A DNA stretch of 64,000 nucleotides from assembly GCA_963814805.1 (NCBI GenBank), contig CAWFER010000012.1:1-64000 (forward strand), in the 5' to 3' direction. Of this stretch, positions 26,376-36,561 are shown one piece after another (position 1 is the first letter of the stretch; each line of letters opens with the position of its first letter). Source of the stretch: AP-15 sp963814805 (GTDB taxonomy: Bacteria > Pseudomonadota > Alphaproteobacteria > ATCC43930 > CGMCC-115725). The position numbers and the translations under genes are program-made. The notes under the pieces were generated by a model. It worked only from the letters and a program-made list of their open reading frames with translations. It ran no database searches and was not told where the DNA came from.

Positions 26376-28346
26376 ATGACCGAGATCGCGGCGGCGCTGC
26401 GTCATCTTGCGCGGCAGGAGCAGTTTCTCAATGTCGTCGGCCGCGATGAGGCGGTGGCGCGCTTTCATCGCCATCTGCGGCTGCGGCCGCTCGGCAGGGA
26501 GACGGTGCCGTTGGCGCAGGCTCTGGGCCGGGTGCTGGCGTGCACGGTCGTCGCCGATATCGACGTGCCGGGGTTCGACCGCGCCAGTGTCGACGGCTTT
26601 GCGGTGCGCGCCGATGACACTGTAGGCGCCAGCGAGCGGTCGCCTAAAATCCTCGCGCTGAACCCAGAAATCCTCACCCCCGGCGCCGAGCCCAGCCTCA
26701 CCGTCATGCCGGGCACGGCGACCCTGATCGCCACCGGCGGCATGGCGCCGCGCGGCGCCGACGCGGTGGTCATGGTCGAGCACACCGAGACCGTCGAGGG
26801 CGACGGCGACGGCGAAGGCGGGGTTCCGGCGATCGCGGTGCGCCGCCCGGCCGTATCCGGCCAGTTCCTCGCCTTTGCCGGTAGCGATCTGGCCCGCGGT
26901 GAGACGGCGCTGCGCGCCGGCCAGGTGCTGACCTCGCGCGAGATCGGCATGTTGGCGGCGGTCGGCCTCGCCACGGTCGAGGTGTGGCGCCGGCCGCTTG
27001 TCGCGATCATCTCGACCGGCGACGAGATCGTGGCGCCGGGAGAGCCGATCCGGCCCGGCATGGTCTACGATTCGAACGCCGCGATCCTCGCCGCCGCGGT
27101 CGCCGAAGCGGGCGGGATGGCGGTGCCGCTCGGCATCGGCGCCGACGATGAGGAGGCGCTCAAGCGCCTGGTCGCCGACGGATTGGCGCGGTGCGATATC
27201 GTGCTTCTGTCCGGCGGCACCTCGAAGGGTGCGGGCGATCTGTGCTATCGCGCGATCGCCGATTTCGACGATCCCGGCATCGTCGTGCACGGCGTCGCGC
27301 TGAAGCCCGGCAAACCGTTGTGCCTGGCGGTGACCGGCGGCAAGCCGATTGTCGTGCTGCCGGGCTTCCCGACTTCGGCGATCTTCACCTTTCACGAGTT
27401 CGTCGGTACCGGTGATCCGCGCCTTTGCCGGGCTGCCGCGGAGCAGGCCGAGCGCGTTTCGGCGACCCTGCCGCTGCGCATCGCCTCGGAGCGCGGCCGC
27501 ACCGAATATCTGATGGTGTCCCTGGCCCGCGGCCGGCGATGGCGCGCTTGCCGCCTATCCCAACGCCAAAGGCTCGGGCGCGGTCACCGCCTTCAGCCAG
27601 GCGGACGGGTTCATCGCGATCCCGGCGCAGGTCGAGAGCGTGCCGGCCGGCGCCGCAGTCGAGGTCCAGCTGATCGGCCATGCCGCATCTTGCCGATCTG
27701 GTGGTGATCGGCAGCCACTGCGTCGGGCTCGACGTGCTGATCGGCCGGCTGCAGCAGCAGAAGATCAGGGTCAAGGCGCTCAATGTCGGCAGCACCGGCG
27801 GGCTCGCCGCCGCCAAGCGCGGCGAGTGCGACATCGCCCCGATCCACCTGATGGACCCGCAGACCGGCATCTACAACCGGCCGTTCCTGACCGCCGCGCT
27901 GGAGTTGATCCCCGGCTACCGCCGGTTGCAAGGGATCGTCTATCGCCGCGGCGACCCACGGTTCGAAGGGCGCACGGTCGAGGCCGCGATCGAGGCGGCG
28001 CTCGCCGCGCCCGACTGCCTGATGGTCAACCGCAACGCCGGCAGCGGCACCCGCATCCTCAGCGACCGGCTGCTCGCCGGCAAGCAGGCCGCCCGGCTAC
28101 TGGTCGCAGCCGAAATCGCACAACGCCGTCGCCGTCGCGGTGGCCCAGGGCCGGGCAGATTGGGGTGTGGCGATCGACACGGTGGCGCGGCAGTACGGGC
28201 TCGCCTTCATCCCGGCGCAGGATGAGCGCTACGACTTCCTCGTGCCGCGGGCGAGGCTCGACCGCCCGGCGGTGAGGTATTTCCTGGCTCTGCTCGAGGA
28301 TCCCGAGGTGCGGGCCGAGCTGTCGGCCCTGGGCTTCAGGCTCTAG
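26376..28346 (+). CDS. moeA: MoeA molybdotransferase fused to a periplasmic-binding-like domain
   Basis: About 655 residues. The N-terminal ~410 residues are MoeA: 'DIDVPGFDRASVDGFAVRAD', 'ATGGMAPRGADAVVMVEHTE', 'VAIISTGDEIVAPGEPIRPG', 'LLSGGTSKGAGDLCY' and 'LKPGKPLCLAVTGGKPIVVL'. The C-terminal ~230 residues are a PBP-like domain: 'DLVVIGSHCVGLDVLIGRLQ', 'ALNVGSTGGLAAAKRGECDI', 'PDCLMVNRNAGSGTRIL' and 'QGRADWGVAIDTVARQYGLA'. This fused architecture is known in some bacteria and archaea; the extra domain may sense molybdate or a ligand. Frame changes lie near 27405, 27535, 27683 and 28115. Confidence 0.88.
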
Positions 28347-28356
28347 ATCGCGCGCG

Positions 28357-30474
28357 TCACTCGCGCAACAAGGCCGCCATGATGCGCTCGCGGGTCAAGG
28401 GCAGGTCGCGCAGCCTTGTGCCGAGCGCGTGCGCCACGGCGTTGCCGATCGCGGCGACGGTCGGGCCGCCCGACGCCTCGCCGACCCCGAGCGGCGGGCG
28501 ATCGGCGGCGGGATCGATCAGCTCGACGGCGATCTCGGGCGCCTCGCTGAAGCGCAGCACCGGGTAGGTTTCCCAGTCGCGCGAGCTGATGCCGGCGCCG
28601 TCGAGCCGCACCCCTTCCTTCAACGCCCAGCTCGCCGCCTGGATGATGCCGCCTTCGAGCTGGTTGATGGCGCCGTCCGGGTTGATGACGAGCCCGGCAT
28701 CGGCGGCACACCACACCCGCAGCAGGCGCACCGTCTCGTCGATTTCGACCTCGGCGACGATTGCGGCATAGGCGGCGAGATTCTTGTAGCGGGCAAAACC
28801 GAAGCCGCGGCCACGGCCGCTGCCGGTCGGGATGCCTGCGCGCCAGCCGGAGATCCGCGCGGCGTGCTCGACGACCGCCCGCGCCCGCGGATCGGAGAGC
28901 ACCGAGAGCCGGTAGGCGACCGGGTCTTCGCCGGCCCGCTCAGCCAACTCGTCGATCGAGGATTCGATCGCAAACACGTTCAACGTCGCGCCGAGCCCGC
29001 GCAGCGACGAGGTGCGCACCGGGGTCTCGGCGATCAGGTGATGGACGATCCGCTTAGCCGGAAAATCGTAGAGCGGCGCGCCGTTGCGGGTGCCGGCGCC
29101 GGGCGGGGTCGGCGCTTCGAACGCCGGCGGCGCCGGCGGCGGGTCGGGCAAGGCTTCGGCGGCCAACAGATTGCCGCCGCCGCCCGGCCGGCTGCCGTGC
29201 CGGCCGCTCCAGATCTCGGTGGTCCAGTCGGCCGGGTGGTCGCCGTCGTCGAGCGCCGCCTGCACCGTCACCACCATCGCCGGGCTGACCGGCTCGAAGC
29301 CGAATTCCTCCTCGCGCCGCCAGCGCACCCGGACCGGCATCCCCGGCCGGCGCATGGCGATGACTGCGGCGTCGGCCGCGGCATCGTCGGCGCCATTGTG
29401 GCCGTAGCAGCCCGGCCCCTGCACATGCCTGACCGAGATCGCCGCCGGCTCGAGCTTCAGGGTGCGGGCCAGTGCCGCGCGCAGCGGATAGACCCCCTGC
29501 GAGTGGGTCCACACCGTCAGATGCCCGTCGCGGTAGAGGGCGAGCGCGCAGGACGGCGCCACCGAAGCGTGGGCGACGTGCATCCTTGTATATGTCGCCT
29601 GGTAGCGGCTGGCGATCGGGGCCGGCTCGGCGGGGGTGGGCGGGCCGATCGTCTGGTCGATCGAGGGCTGCTGCAGCAGCCAGCGCGCCTCCTCCTGGGA
29701 CGGGCTGATCGCCTCGACCCCGTCCCAGCTGACATGAGCCGGCGCGACCGCGGCCACCGCTTCGACGACGGTTTCGTCGGGGCCGAGGATGGCAAGGAAA
29801 TTGCCGTCGCGGACCAGCTCGATCGGGCCTTTCGCTGTCCGGCGGATCGCCTCGTCGTTGATCGACCCGATCGTGGCGCCGCGGCGCGGCTGGCGCACCA
29901 CCCGGGCATGCACCATGCCGTCGAGCTTCATGTCGTGAACAAAGATCGGTGCGCCGAACACCTTGGCCGCGAGATCGACGCGCGGCGCGTTGGCGCCGAC
30001 CACCCGGTGCTCGCCCGCGGGCTTGATCCGCGCGCGGCCGGTGGCGGGGCGCGCGAGATCGATCGCGCCGGCGAGCGACCAGTAGTCATGCCCAGTCGGC
30101 GCACCGTCCCGAATGATCGCGCCGTCGCGCACCGACAGCTTGGCGCGCGGATCGCCGAGCTTCGCCGCGGCATGGTCGAGGAACAGGGCCCGCACCTCGG
30201 CGCAAGCGAGCCGCAGGGCTACGCCGCCGAATTGGATCGACTGGCTGCCGGCGGTGTAGCCCTCGTTCGGGGTCAGATCGGTGTCGCCGGTCTGCAGTAC
30301 GATGCGGTCTAGGCCGACATCGAGCTCTTCGGCGGCGATCTGACGCATCGCGGTCAAGACACCCTGGCCGATCTCGACCCGGCCGGTCGAGACCGTGACA
30401 AGGCTGGGTGCGGTGAACCGGACCCACTGGTCGAGAAGCGGGTTCTGCGGCGGAAGCGCGTGGGCGTCGCTCAT
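28357..30474 (-). CDS. Molybdenum hydroxylase large subunit (IorB/nicotinate-dehydrogenase-like)
   Basis: 705 residues, intact. A molybdopterin-cytosine-dinucleotide-binding subunit of the xanthine dehydrogenase superfamily: 'VSTGRVEIGQGVLTAMRQIA', 'VRHVQGPGCYGHNGADDAAA', 'AADAGLVINPDGAINQLEGG' and 'PPLGVGEASGGPTVAAIGNA' with the catalytic Glu in 'GVGEA'. The motif order (an EIGQG block at the N-terminus) resembles two-subunit enzymes such as isoquinoline 1-oxidoreductase, not three-subunit XDH. Its ATG overlaps the stop of the small subunit by four bases. It hydroxylates an N-heterocycle or aldehyde; the substrate is unknown. Confidence 0.85.
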   Translation of the reverse strand: MSDAHALPPQNPLLDQWVRFTAPSLVTVSTGRVEIGQGVLTAMRQIAAEELDVGLDRIVLQTGDTDLTPNEGYTAGSQSIQFGGVALRLACAEVRALFLDHAAAKLGDPRAKLSVRDGAIIRDGAPTGHDYWSLAGAIDLARPATGRARIKPAGEHRVVGANAPRVDLAAKVFGAPIFVHDMKLDGMVHARVVRQPRRGATIGSINDEAIRRTAKGPIELVRDGNFLAILGPDETVVEAVAAVAPAHVSWDGVEAISPSQEEARWLLQQPSIDQTIGPPTPAEPAPIASRYQATYTRMHVAHASVAPSCALALYRDGHLTVWTHSQGVYPLRAALARTLKLEPAAISVRHVQGPGCYGHNGADDAAADAAVIAMRRPGMPVRVRWRREEEFGFEPVSPAMVVTVQAALDDGDHPADWTTEIWSGRHGSRPGGGGNLLAAEALPDPPPAPPAFEAPTPPGAGTRNGAPLYDFPAKRIVHHLIAETPVRTSSLRGLGATLNVFAIESSIDELAERAGEDPVAYRLSVLSDPRARAVVEHAARISGWRAGIPTGSGRGRGFGFARYKNLAAYAAIVAEVEIDETVRLLRVWCAADAGLVINPDGAINQLEGGIIQAASWALKEGVRLDGAGISSRDWETYPVLRFSEAPEIAVELIDPAADRPPLGVGEASGGPTVAAIGNAVAHALGTRLRDLPLTRERIMAALLRE

Positions 30475-30950
30475 CGGTCGGCTCCGGCGCGCATCGCCAG
30501 GGCGGCGCGCTCGACCGCGCGCAGGATGCGCAGATGGCTGCCGCAGCGGCAGATGTTGTCGTCGAGCGCGGCGGCGATCTCGCGGCGCGACGGCGCCGGG
30601 TTATCATCGAGCAAAGCCTTGGCCGAGATCAGGATGCCGGAGAGGCAATAGCCGCACTGGCCGGCCTGCTCGTCGAGAAACGCCTGTTGCAGCGGGTGCG
30701 GGCGATCGGGGGTGCCGAGCCCCTCGATCGTGAGGATTTGCTTGCCGGCGACCGTCGACAGCGGCTTGCCGCAGGATTTCTCCGCCCGGCCGTCGATCAG
30801 CACCATGCAGCAGCCGCATTGCTCAAGGCCGCAGCCGAATTTCGTGCCGGTGAGGCCGAGATGGTTGCGCAGCACGTCGAGCAGCGGGGTATCCCTGTCC
30901 GCGGTCACGGTGACGGCGCTGCGGTTCACGACCAGATTGAATTGCGGCAT
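30471..30950 (-). CDS. Molybdenum hydroxylase small 2Fe-2S subunit (IorA-like)
   Basis: 159 residues with two [2Fe-2S] clusters. The plant-type cluster is bound by 'KFGCGLEQCGCCMVLIDG' plus a later Cys ('EKSCGKPL'), and the second by 'GQCGYCLSGILI' and 'NICRCGSHLRI'. It passes electrons from the molybdenum subunit encoded immediately downstream. ATG at 'MPQFNLVVNR'. The gene pair is divergent from the arylsulfotransferase-like gene, with about 130 bases between for promoters. Confidence 0.92.
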   Translation of the reverse strand: MPQFNLVVNRSAVTVTADRDTPLLDVLRNHLGLTGTKFGCGLEQCGCCMVLIDGRAEKSCGKPLSTVAGKQILTIEGLGTPDRPHPLQQAFLDEQAGQCGYCLSGILISAKALLDDNPAPSRREIAAALDDNICRCGSHLRILRAVERAALAMRAGADR

Positions 30951-31079
30951 GACTGTCCCGCCGAAAGATAGACTGCGATCATAGCAGATCCCTCGCGACC
31001 CGGCCGAACCCAATCCGCACGGTTTTGCCGGTACGGCGAAAAGCCGCTAGTGTCGCGGCGAATCTCGGGGAGTCCTAGG

Positions 31080-32180
31080 ATGACCGGCGTCGACCAGCAG
31101 AAGATCCGACGCAACCGCACCGGGCTCATCGCCCACGACGCCGCGCTGGCGCAGCCCGGCTATACCTTGTTCACGCCGATGTTCGGCGACGGCGCGGTCT
31201 ATCTTGTCGACATGGCGGGCGAGGTCGCGCATCGCTGGACCATGCCGTGCCGGCCCGGGCTCTACGGCTATCTGCTCGACAACGGTCACCTGTTCTATAG
31301 CGGCAAGGTCATGTCCGATCTCGACCGCTTCGAGGCGTGGCGGCGCTTCAAGGCCGGGGCGGTGTTCGAGGCGGATTGGCGCGGCCGCATCGTGTGGCGG
31401 CTGGAGCACCGCGACCATCACCACGACGCCCGCAAATTGCACAATGGCAACGTCCTGCTGCTGTGCCTGCGGCCGCTTCCGGCGGCGATCGCCGCTCGCG
31501 TCAAGGGCGGTCTGCCGGGCAGCGAAGCCAATGGCCAGATCTATGCCGATTACCTGATCGAGATGACCACCCGCGGCGAGATCGTCTGGGAATGGCGCAG
31601 CTGGGAGCACCTCGACCCGGAAACCCATCCGATCACGCTGCAGGACCACCGCGCCGAATGGACCCATGGCAACACCGTGGCCGAGACCGCGGACGGCAAC
31701 ATCGTGGTCAGCTTCCGCAACATCTCGACCGTGATCATGATCGAGCGCACCACCGGCAAGATCGTCTGGGAGCTCGGCGGGCCGCCATTGTCGCAACAGC
31801 ACGACCCGCGCCCGCTCGCCAACGGCAACATCCTGATCTTCGACAACGGGACCCACCGCCGCGATCACCCGGCCAGCTTCTCGCGGGTGATCGAGGTCGA
31901 CCCGCGCAACTCGGAAATCGTGTGGCGCTACACCGATCCGTCACTGTTCGAGTTCTTCAGCCCCTACATTTCGGGAGCGCAGCGGCTCGCCAACGGCAAC
32001 ACCCTGATCTGCGAGGGCTGCCACGGCCGGATCTTCGAGGTGACGAGCGCCGGCGAGACGGTGTGGGAGTACGTCAACCCGTACTTCTTCGAGGAAATCG
32101 GCGCTCCGGGTCTGAACAACTGGGTGTTCCGCGCATTTCGCTATACCGCAGCCGAAATCGCCGCGGCGCGCGCCGCCTGA
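31080..32180 (+). CDS. Arylsulfotransferase (ASST)-like beta-propeller protein
   Basis: 366 residues without a signal peptide. Repeated 'NGNILIFDNG', 'LANGNTLICEGC', 'LHNGNVLLLCLR' and 'TADGNIVVSFRN' blades alternate with 'GEIVWEWRSW', 'GKIVWELGGP' and 'SEIVWRYTDP', the pattern of the arylsulfotransferase/PQQ-like propeller. The conserved histidines 'EWTHGNTV' and 'HRDHHHDARKLHNGN' are candidates for the sulfated or catalytic His. It may transfer sulfate between phenolic compounds, or be a non-catalytic relative. It opens the 31-46 kb catabolic-looking region. Confidence 0.72.
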   Translation: MTGVDQQKIRRNRTGLIAHDAALAQPGYTLFTPMFGDGAVYLVDMAGEVAHRWTMPCRPGLYGYLLDNGHLFYSGKVMSDLDRFEAWRRFKAGAVFEADWRGRIVWRLEHRDHHHDARKLHNGNVLLLCLRPLPAAIAARVKGGLPGSEANGQIYADYLIEMTTRGEIVWEWRSWEHLDPETHPITLQDHRAEWTHGNTVAETADGNIVVSFRNISTVIMIERTTGKIVWELGGPPLSQQHDPRPLANGNILIFDNGTHRRDHPASFSRVIEVDPRNSEIVWRYTDPSLFEFFSPYISGAQRLANGNTLICEGCHGRIFEVTSAGETVWEYVNPYFFEEIGAPGLNNWVFRAFRYTAAEIAAARAA

Positions 32181-32226
32181 ACCGGCGCGCAAGCAACCGC
32201 GGCCGACGCCTCCCGGGAGAGAATTG

Positions 32227-33437
32227 ATGGAATTGTGGAACCACTGCGAGAACCCCTATCCGTTCGTGCCGGCCGAGGTGCTGGACGCGGCGCCCTCGGT
32301 GCGCGCCAGCCTGCCCAACAAATACTGCGACCCGAAGATCGCCGCGCGGCTTTACGACGAGGTGTTCGACGAATACCGGCTGTGCGACGACATCGGCCTG
32401 CACATCGTCACCAACGAGCATCATTCCGGCATCAACAACCTGTGGGCGGCGAGCCCGGTCATCACCGGGATCGTCGCGCGGCTGACCAGAACGTGCGGAT
32501 CCTGTCGCTCGGCACGCTGATCACGGTGCGGCCCGATCCGGTGCGGGTGGCCGACGGAATACGCGACGATCGACGTCTCTGTCGCGCGGCCGGCTCGAAA
32601 TCGGCTTCGTCAAATCCGGCGCCACCGAGATGGTCTCGGGCGACGCCAACCCGATGCGCATCCGCGAGCGCGAATGGGAGGCGATCGACCTGATCGAGAA
32701 AGTCGCTGACCAGCCATGACGGGCCGTTCAGTTGGGAGGGCAAGTTCTTCATCCACGCCGCACGTCAACATCTGGCCGCGCCCCTAGCAAGCAGCCGCGG
32801 CCGGAGTTCTGGGCCGCCACCAGCGATCTGCCGACCTGCGCCGAACTTGGCCGCCGCAGCATCGTCAACACGCTGTTGTTCGGCGGCTATGACGCGCACG
32901 CGGCAGGCCTTCGACGCCTATAAAGCGGCGCGCGCCGCGGCGGGACTGCCGCCGCCGGGCGAGGACCGGTTTTCCTACATGGCGTTCTGCTATGTCGGCG
33001 ACACCGACGAAGAGGCGCATCCGCATCGGCCAGAAGATCCCCTGGTTCCTGACCGTCAGCATCAAGAGCGCGCCGCAGATGTCGCAAATTCCAGCCGGGC
33101 GCAGATCGCCGCCGGAGATGGCGCCGGCGGCCTGGCGCGGCGGCGCGTCGCAGGCGGCGCGACCGACCTACCTCGATGCCGAGGCGCTGATCGCGCCAGG
33201 GCCAGATGTTCGCCGGCAACCCCGACACGGTGGCGCGACAGATCAAGGAGTTCCGCCAGCCGGGTCGGCGGCGTCGGCCACATCATCATGATGACCCGGC
33301 AGGGGCTCGTCACCCACGCCGAGGCGGAAAAGAGCTTCACCCGCGCCGCCAGGGACGTGCTGCCGCAATTGCAGGACCTGGCGCCGATCGACGCCGACGA
33401 AGCGGGCTGGGCGGCCCGGCGCCCGGCGGCCAAATGA
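32227..33437 (+). CDS. LLM-class flavin-dependent monooxygenase (frameshifted)
   Basis: It begins 'MELWNHCENPYPFVPAEVLD', with 'LHIVTNEHHSGINNLWAASP', then in other frames 'VRILSLGTLITVRPDPVRVA', 'RGRLEIGFVKSGATEMVSGD', 'FSYMAFCYVGDTDEEA', 'MFAGNPDTVARQIKEF' and 'VGHIIMMTRQGLVTHAEAEK'. This is a bacterial-luciferase-like FMN monooxygenase of about 400 residues. I count at least six frame changes between 32480 and 33270. Its stop overlaps the ATG of the next hydrolase gene, so they are one operon. The substrate is unknown. Confidence 0.8.
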
Positions 33438-34292
33438 GCGGCGCGCCCCAAATGAGCATTGCGGACCATCTTCGCGTCGGCCCGCACCAGCTCGAAGCGC
33501 TGCGCCGCGGCGCTCGCGGCGGCGGCGCGCCGATCCTGCTGGTGCACGGCATCAACCCCATCAGTCCCGAGGCGCCGTTCCTCGACCGCCTGGCCGAGCA
33601 TGGCGAAATTATCGCACCCTCGCATCCGGGGTTCGGCGATTCGCCCCGGCCGGCCGATTTCGACACGATGTACGACCTTGTCCATCTCTATCTGGCGGTG
33701 CTGGACGCGATCGCGGACGACCGGGTCACGATGATCGGGTTCTCGTTCGGCGGCTGGATCGCCGCCGAGGTCGCGGCCTGCGCCCCTGCGAAGCTCGGCC
33801 GCCTGGTGCTGGTCGACCCGGTCGGGATCAAACTCGGCGGCCGCGAGGAGCGCGACATCGCGCACTTTTTCAATACCTCGCCCGACGAGCTGGAACGGCG
33901 CGCCTGGCACGACCCGGCAAAATCGGCCCTCCGGCAATTACGGGCTCGGCTGGCAGAATGCGATCGGCGAGGCGATCAGCGACCAGGACATGGTCGCCCT
34001 GGCGCGCAACTGGGACGCGCTCTGCCTCTATGCCTGGCGCCCGCACATGTACAACCCGCAATTGAAGCATTGGCTGCATCGCATCGCCGCGCCGACCCTG
34101 ATGCTGTGGGGAGCGAGCGACCGGATCGTCACCCCGGATTATGGGCGCGCCTATAGCGAGCTGATCCCCGGCGCGCGGTTCGAGACGATCGCGGCTGCCG
34201 GGCATCATCCGGAGCTCGAGCAGCCGGAAGCGTTCGTCGATCGCGTGGCGGGCTTTCTCGACGAGCGCAACAACGGGGCGCACCTCCGATGA
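33434..34292 (+). CDS. Alpha/beta hydrolase (frameshifted)
   Basis: About 285 residues. 'ILLVHGINPISPEAPFLDRL' holds the oxyanion HG, 'VTMIGFSFGGWIAAEVAACA' the nucleophile elbow (GFSFG), then 'LMLWGASDRIVTPDYG' the acidic residue and 'AAAGHHPELEQPEAF' the catalytic His. One frame change near 33925 separates the two halves. It may cleave a ring-opened or ester intermediate made by the neighbouring monooxygenases (inference). Confidence 0.82.
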
Positions 34293-34654
34293 TGTTCATC
34301 ATTCGCAGCGCCGGCAAAGAGCCGGACGATGCAGCGATCCGGATCAAGGCGGTGCGCAAGACGCCGGCGATCGTCGCCGGCGCCGCCGGCAACACCGATT
34401 ATTTCTGTGTCGGCGAGCCCGAGGCCATCGCTGCGCTGCGCGCCCAGGGTGCGCATGTCGTCGAATTGCGCGACGGCTGGTACGAGGACGATGCCGGCGG
34501 CGGCATCGCGATCTCCGGGCACGGCAAATATTGGGAAGTGCGCGACACCCCGTTCACGGTCAAGGAAGCCGTCGGCCCGACCGCGGCGGAAGCCCGGTCC
34601 GACGCGGCGAGCGGCGAGGTGGTCAACGTCCGCGGCGCGGTCTTCGGCGCCTAG
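34289..34654 (+). CDS. Hypothetical protein, 121 aa
   Basis: It starts with an ATG overlapping the hydrolase stop and continues the same operon. Visible features: 'AVRKTPAIVAGAAGNTDYFC', 'EAIAALRAQGAHVVELRDG' and 'ISGHGKYWEVRDTPFTVKEA'. It has no signal peptide, no transmembrane helix and no motif I recognise. The frame is intact. The operon position suggests a role tied to the same pathway. Confidence 0.65.
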   Translation: MMFIIRSAGKEPDDAAIRIKAVRKTPAIVAGAAGNTDYFCVGEPEAIAALRAQGAHVVELRDGWYEDDAGGGIAISGHGKYWEVRDTPFTVKEAVGPTAAEARSDAASGEVVNVRGAVFGA

Positions 34655-34681
34655 CGGCTAACGAGGCCGGCGCGCGCGGGC

Positions 34682-35155
34682 TCAGAGCGGGATCACCAGC
34701 AATGTGTCGATCTTCTGGCTGTCGAGGATCACCAAGCGCTCGATAAAGCGGTATGGCTCGGCCGACACATCGATGCGGTCGAGATAGCGGCCGGCGGCGA
34801 ACAGGCTCATTTCGCCGTCGTGCATGATCCTGACCGCGATGAAGTTCGAGCGCGCCTCGGCCACACCGCTCTCGACATGGCCCACCCGGGTCGGGCCGAT
34901 GATGTGCCGATAGCGGTGCGGCTCGAAGATGTTGGCGCGGCGCAGCGCCAGGATGCGGTCTTTGAGCATGCCCTTCGAGGCGGCGTAGACGACGCCGTGG
35001 CGATGGCCGGCCTCATGGCTCTGCCGGCTGGTGATCAGGTAATGGCATTTCTCGACAAAGAAATCCGGCCATTCCTCGAGCCGGTCGTCGTCGATGCACT
35101 CGGCATAGGCGGCGATCAGCTCGTCGATGCCATGCCGCACCGCGGTGTCGTCCAT
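34682..35155 (-). CDS. Aromatic-ring-hydroxylating dioxygenase beta subunit
   Basis: 157 residues of the SnoaL-like ring-hydroxylating beta family: 'IDELIAAYAECIDDDRLEEW', 'DFFVEKCHYLITSRQ', 'GMLKDRILALRRANIFEPHR', 'YRHIIGPTRV' and 'FIERLVILDSQKIDTLLVIP'. The beta subunit is structural in alpha3beta3 oxygenases. It lies 15 bases downstream of the Rieske alpha subunit on the same strand. No ferredoxin or reductase gene is adjacent. Confidence 0.87.
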   Translation of the reverse strand: MDDTAVRHGIDELIAAYAECIDDDRLEEWPDFFVEKCHYLITSRQSHEAGHRHGVVYAASKGMLKDRILALRRANIFEPHRYRHIIGPTRVGHVESGVAEARSNFIAVRIMHDGEMSLFAAGRYLDRIDVSAEPYRFIERLVILDSQKIDTLLVIPL

Positions 35156-35170
35156 GATCCGCCTGGCGCG

Positions 35171-36418
35171 TCAGTCGCCGACCAGCGCGCGGTATTTCTT
35201 CCAGAAGCCGCGGATCGCCGCTTCGCTCGACCGGAACGGCTGGCTCTGCGCCTCGTAGCCGCCCATCATCACGACGCCGCTGTCCTCGTCGTTGTAGCGC
35301 AGCGCGCGCTGCACGAAGCCGCCGACACAGCCGTCCTCCATCGAGATATAGCCCGCGGCGCCGACCAGGTTGCCCTGGCGCAGGCGGCGCTCGGTCATTG
35401 CCTCGTCATCGCCGTCGAAGCCGAGATGGATCCATTCGAGCTCGGTCTTTTCGAGGCCGCGCGGCTGGATCACCCGGACCGCGATCGAATTGCTGATCTG
35501 CTGCAGGATCATGCCGGGAAAGATCGTCAGGATCTGCACCGAGACGCCGTCGCCATACTCGTCGACCAACTCGACGACCGAGGGGTCTTCGAGCCGCATG
35601 TCGGTGTCGGCGCGCAAGCCCCTCGCGCTGGTAATCGGCATCCTCGGCGGCGTAGTCGAGCTTGGCCTGGCTGAAATGATGGCCGCCGCTGTCGTCGATA
35701 TGGATGCCGCCCGGCATCGATCAGCCGGTTGATCCGGAACGTCGTCAGAAAGGCATGCAGGATGCTGGCGTGGTAGGTGTCCTTGGTGTTCTCGGCATAG
35801 AGCTTCCAGTTGTTCGGCAATACCTGGGTGCTGCGGCCGAGGATATGGGCCGGGCGGTTCAAGACCCGGCGGATGCCGCCGACCACTTGCGGCCCGAGAT
35901 AGGCTTCGAGGTCGGGCGCCTCGCGGCTGAAAGTGCCGAATACGAGGCCGGCCAATTCGGCGACCCGCAGCCGCGGCAGATCGTGGTCGTCCTTGCGGAA
36001 CTCGGGCGGCATCCCGCCCTGCCGCTTGACCCCGCGCTCAAAGGCGACGCCGGTCAGCTTGCCGCCGAGATCATAGGTCCAGCCGTGATAGATGCACTTG
36101 ATCTCCTTGGCGTTGCCCTGGCGCTCGATGCACAAGCAGGTTGCCGCGATGGGCGCAGCGGTTGGCAAAGGCGTTGATCGCGCCGTCATTGTCGCGGGTG
36201 ACGACGACCGCGGTCTCGCCGATCGTGGTCGCGACCCAATCGCCGGGGTTCGGGAGCTCGGCGGCGAGGCAAAGATAGCTCCAGGCCGGGCCCTTGAAGA
36301 TCCGCTCCTGCTCGAGCCGGTACTGCTCCGGGTCGGTGTAGAGCCGGAACGGGATCTCGGAGAGCCCGTTCGACGGCCACGCAACTCCCCGCATCTCCTC
36401 GGCGCCGTGCTCGGACAT
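35171..36418 (-). CDS. Rieske aromatic-ring-hydroxylating dioxygenase alpha subunit
   Basis: About 415 residues in several frames. 'RCAHRGN' and 'EIKCIYHGWTYDLGGKLTGV' supply the Rieske C-x-H...C-x2-H ligands. 'NWKLYAENTKDTYHASILHA' supplies the mononuclear-iron region (Glu/Asn, Asp-x2-His). The C-terminal 'DPSVVELVDEYGDGVSVQIL' to 'FRSSEAAIRGFWKKYRALVG' completes the catalytic domain. Frame changes lie near 36145, 35720 and 35625. The pattern is that of the anthranilate/salicylate-hydroxylase-like branch. Preferred start ATG 36418 ('MSEHGAEEMRGV'). Confidence 0.85.
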
Positions 36419-36561
36419 CGCAATTTCTCCTGGCGGTATAGCCCGCACGATAACACCCGCGGCCGCACCGGGTACAGCAGGGCGGGGTCTGCCAGATCGA
36501 GATCGCCGGTAAGAGGGATTGTCGCCCGGTCTCCGCTCTTCCGGCCTCTTGCCGGCTGGGG

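Noticed and set aside
28429..30312. Long plus-strand frame opposite the molybdenum hydroxylase large subunit
   Set aside because: Antisense frame of high-GC coding sequence. It has no domain, and the opposite strand is a complete enzyme.
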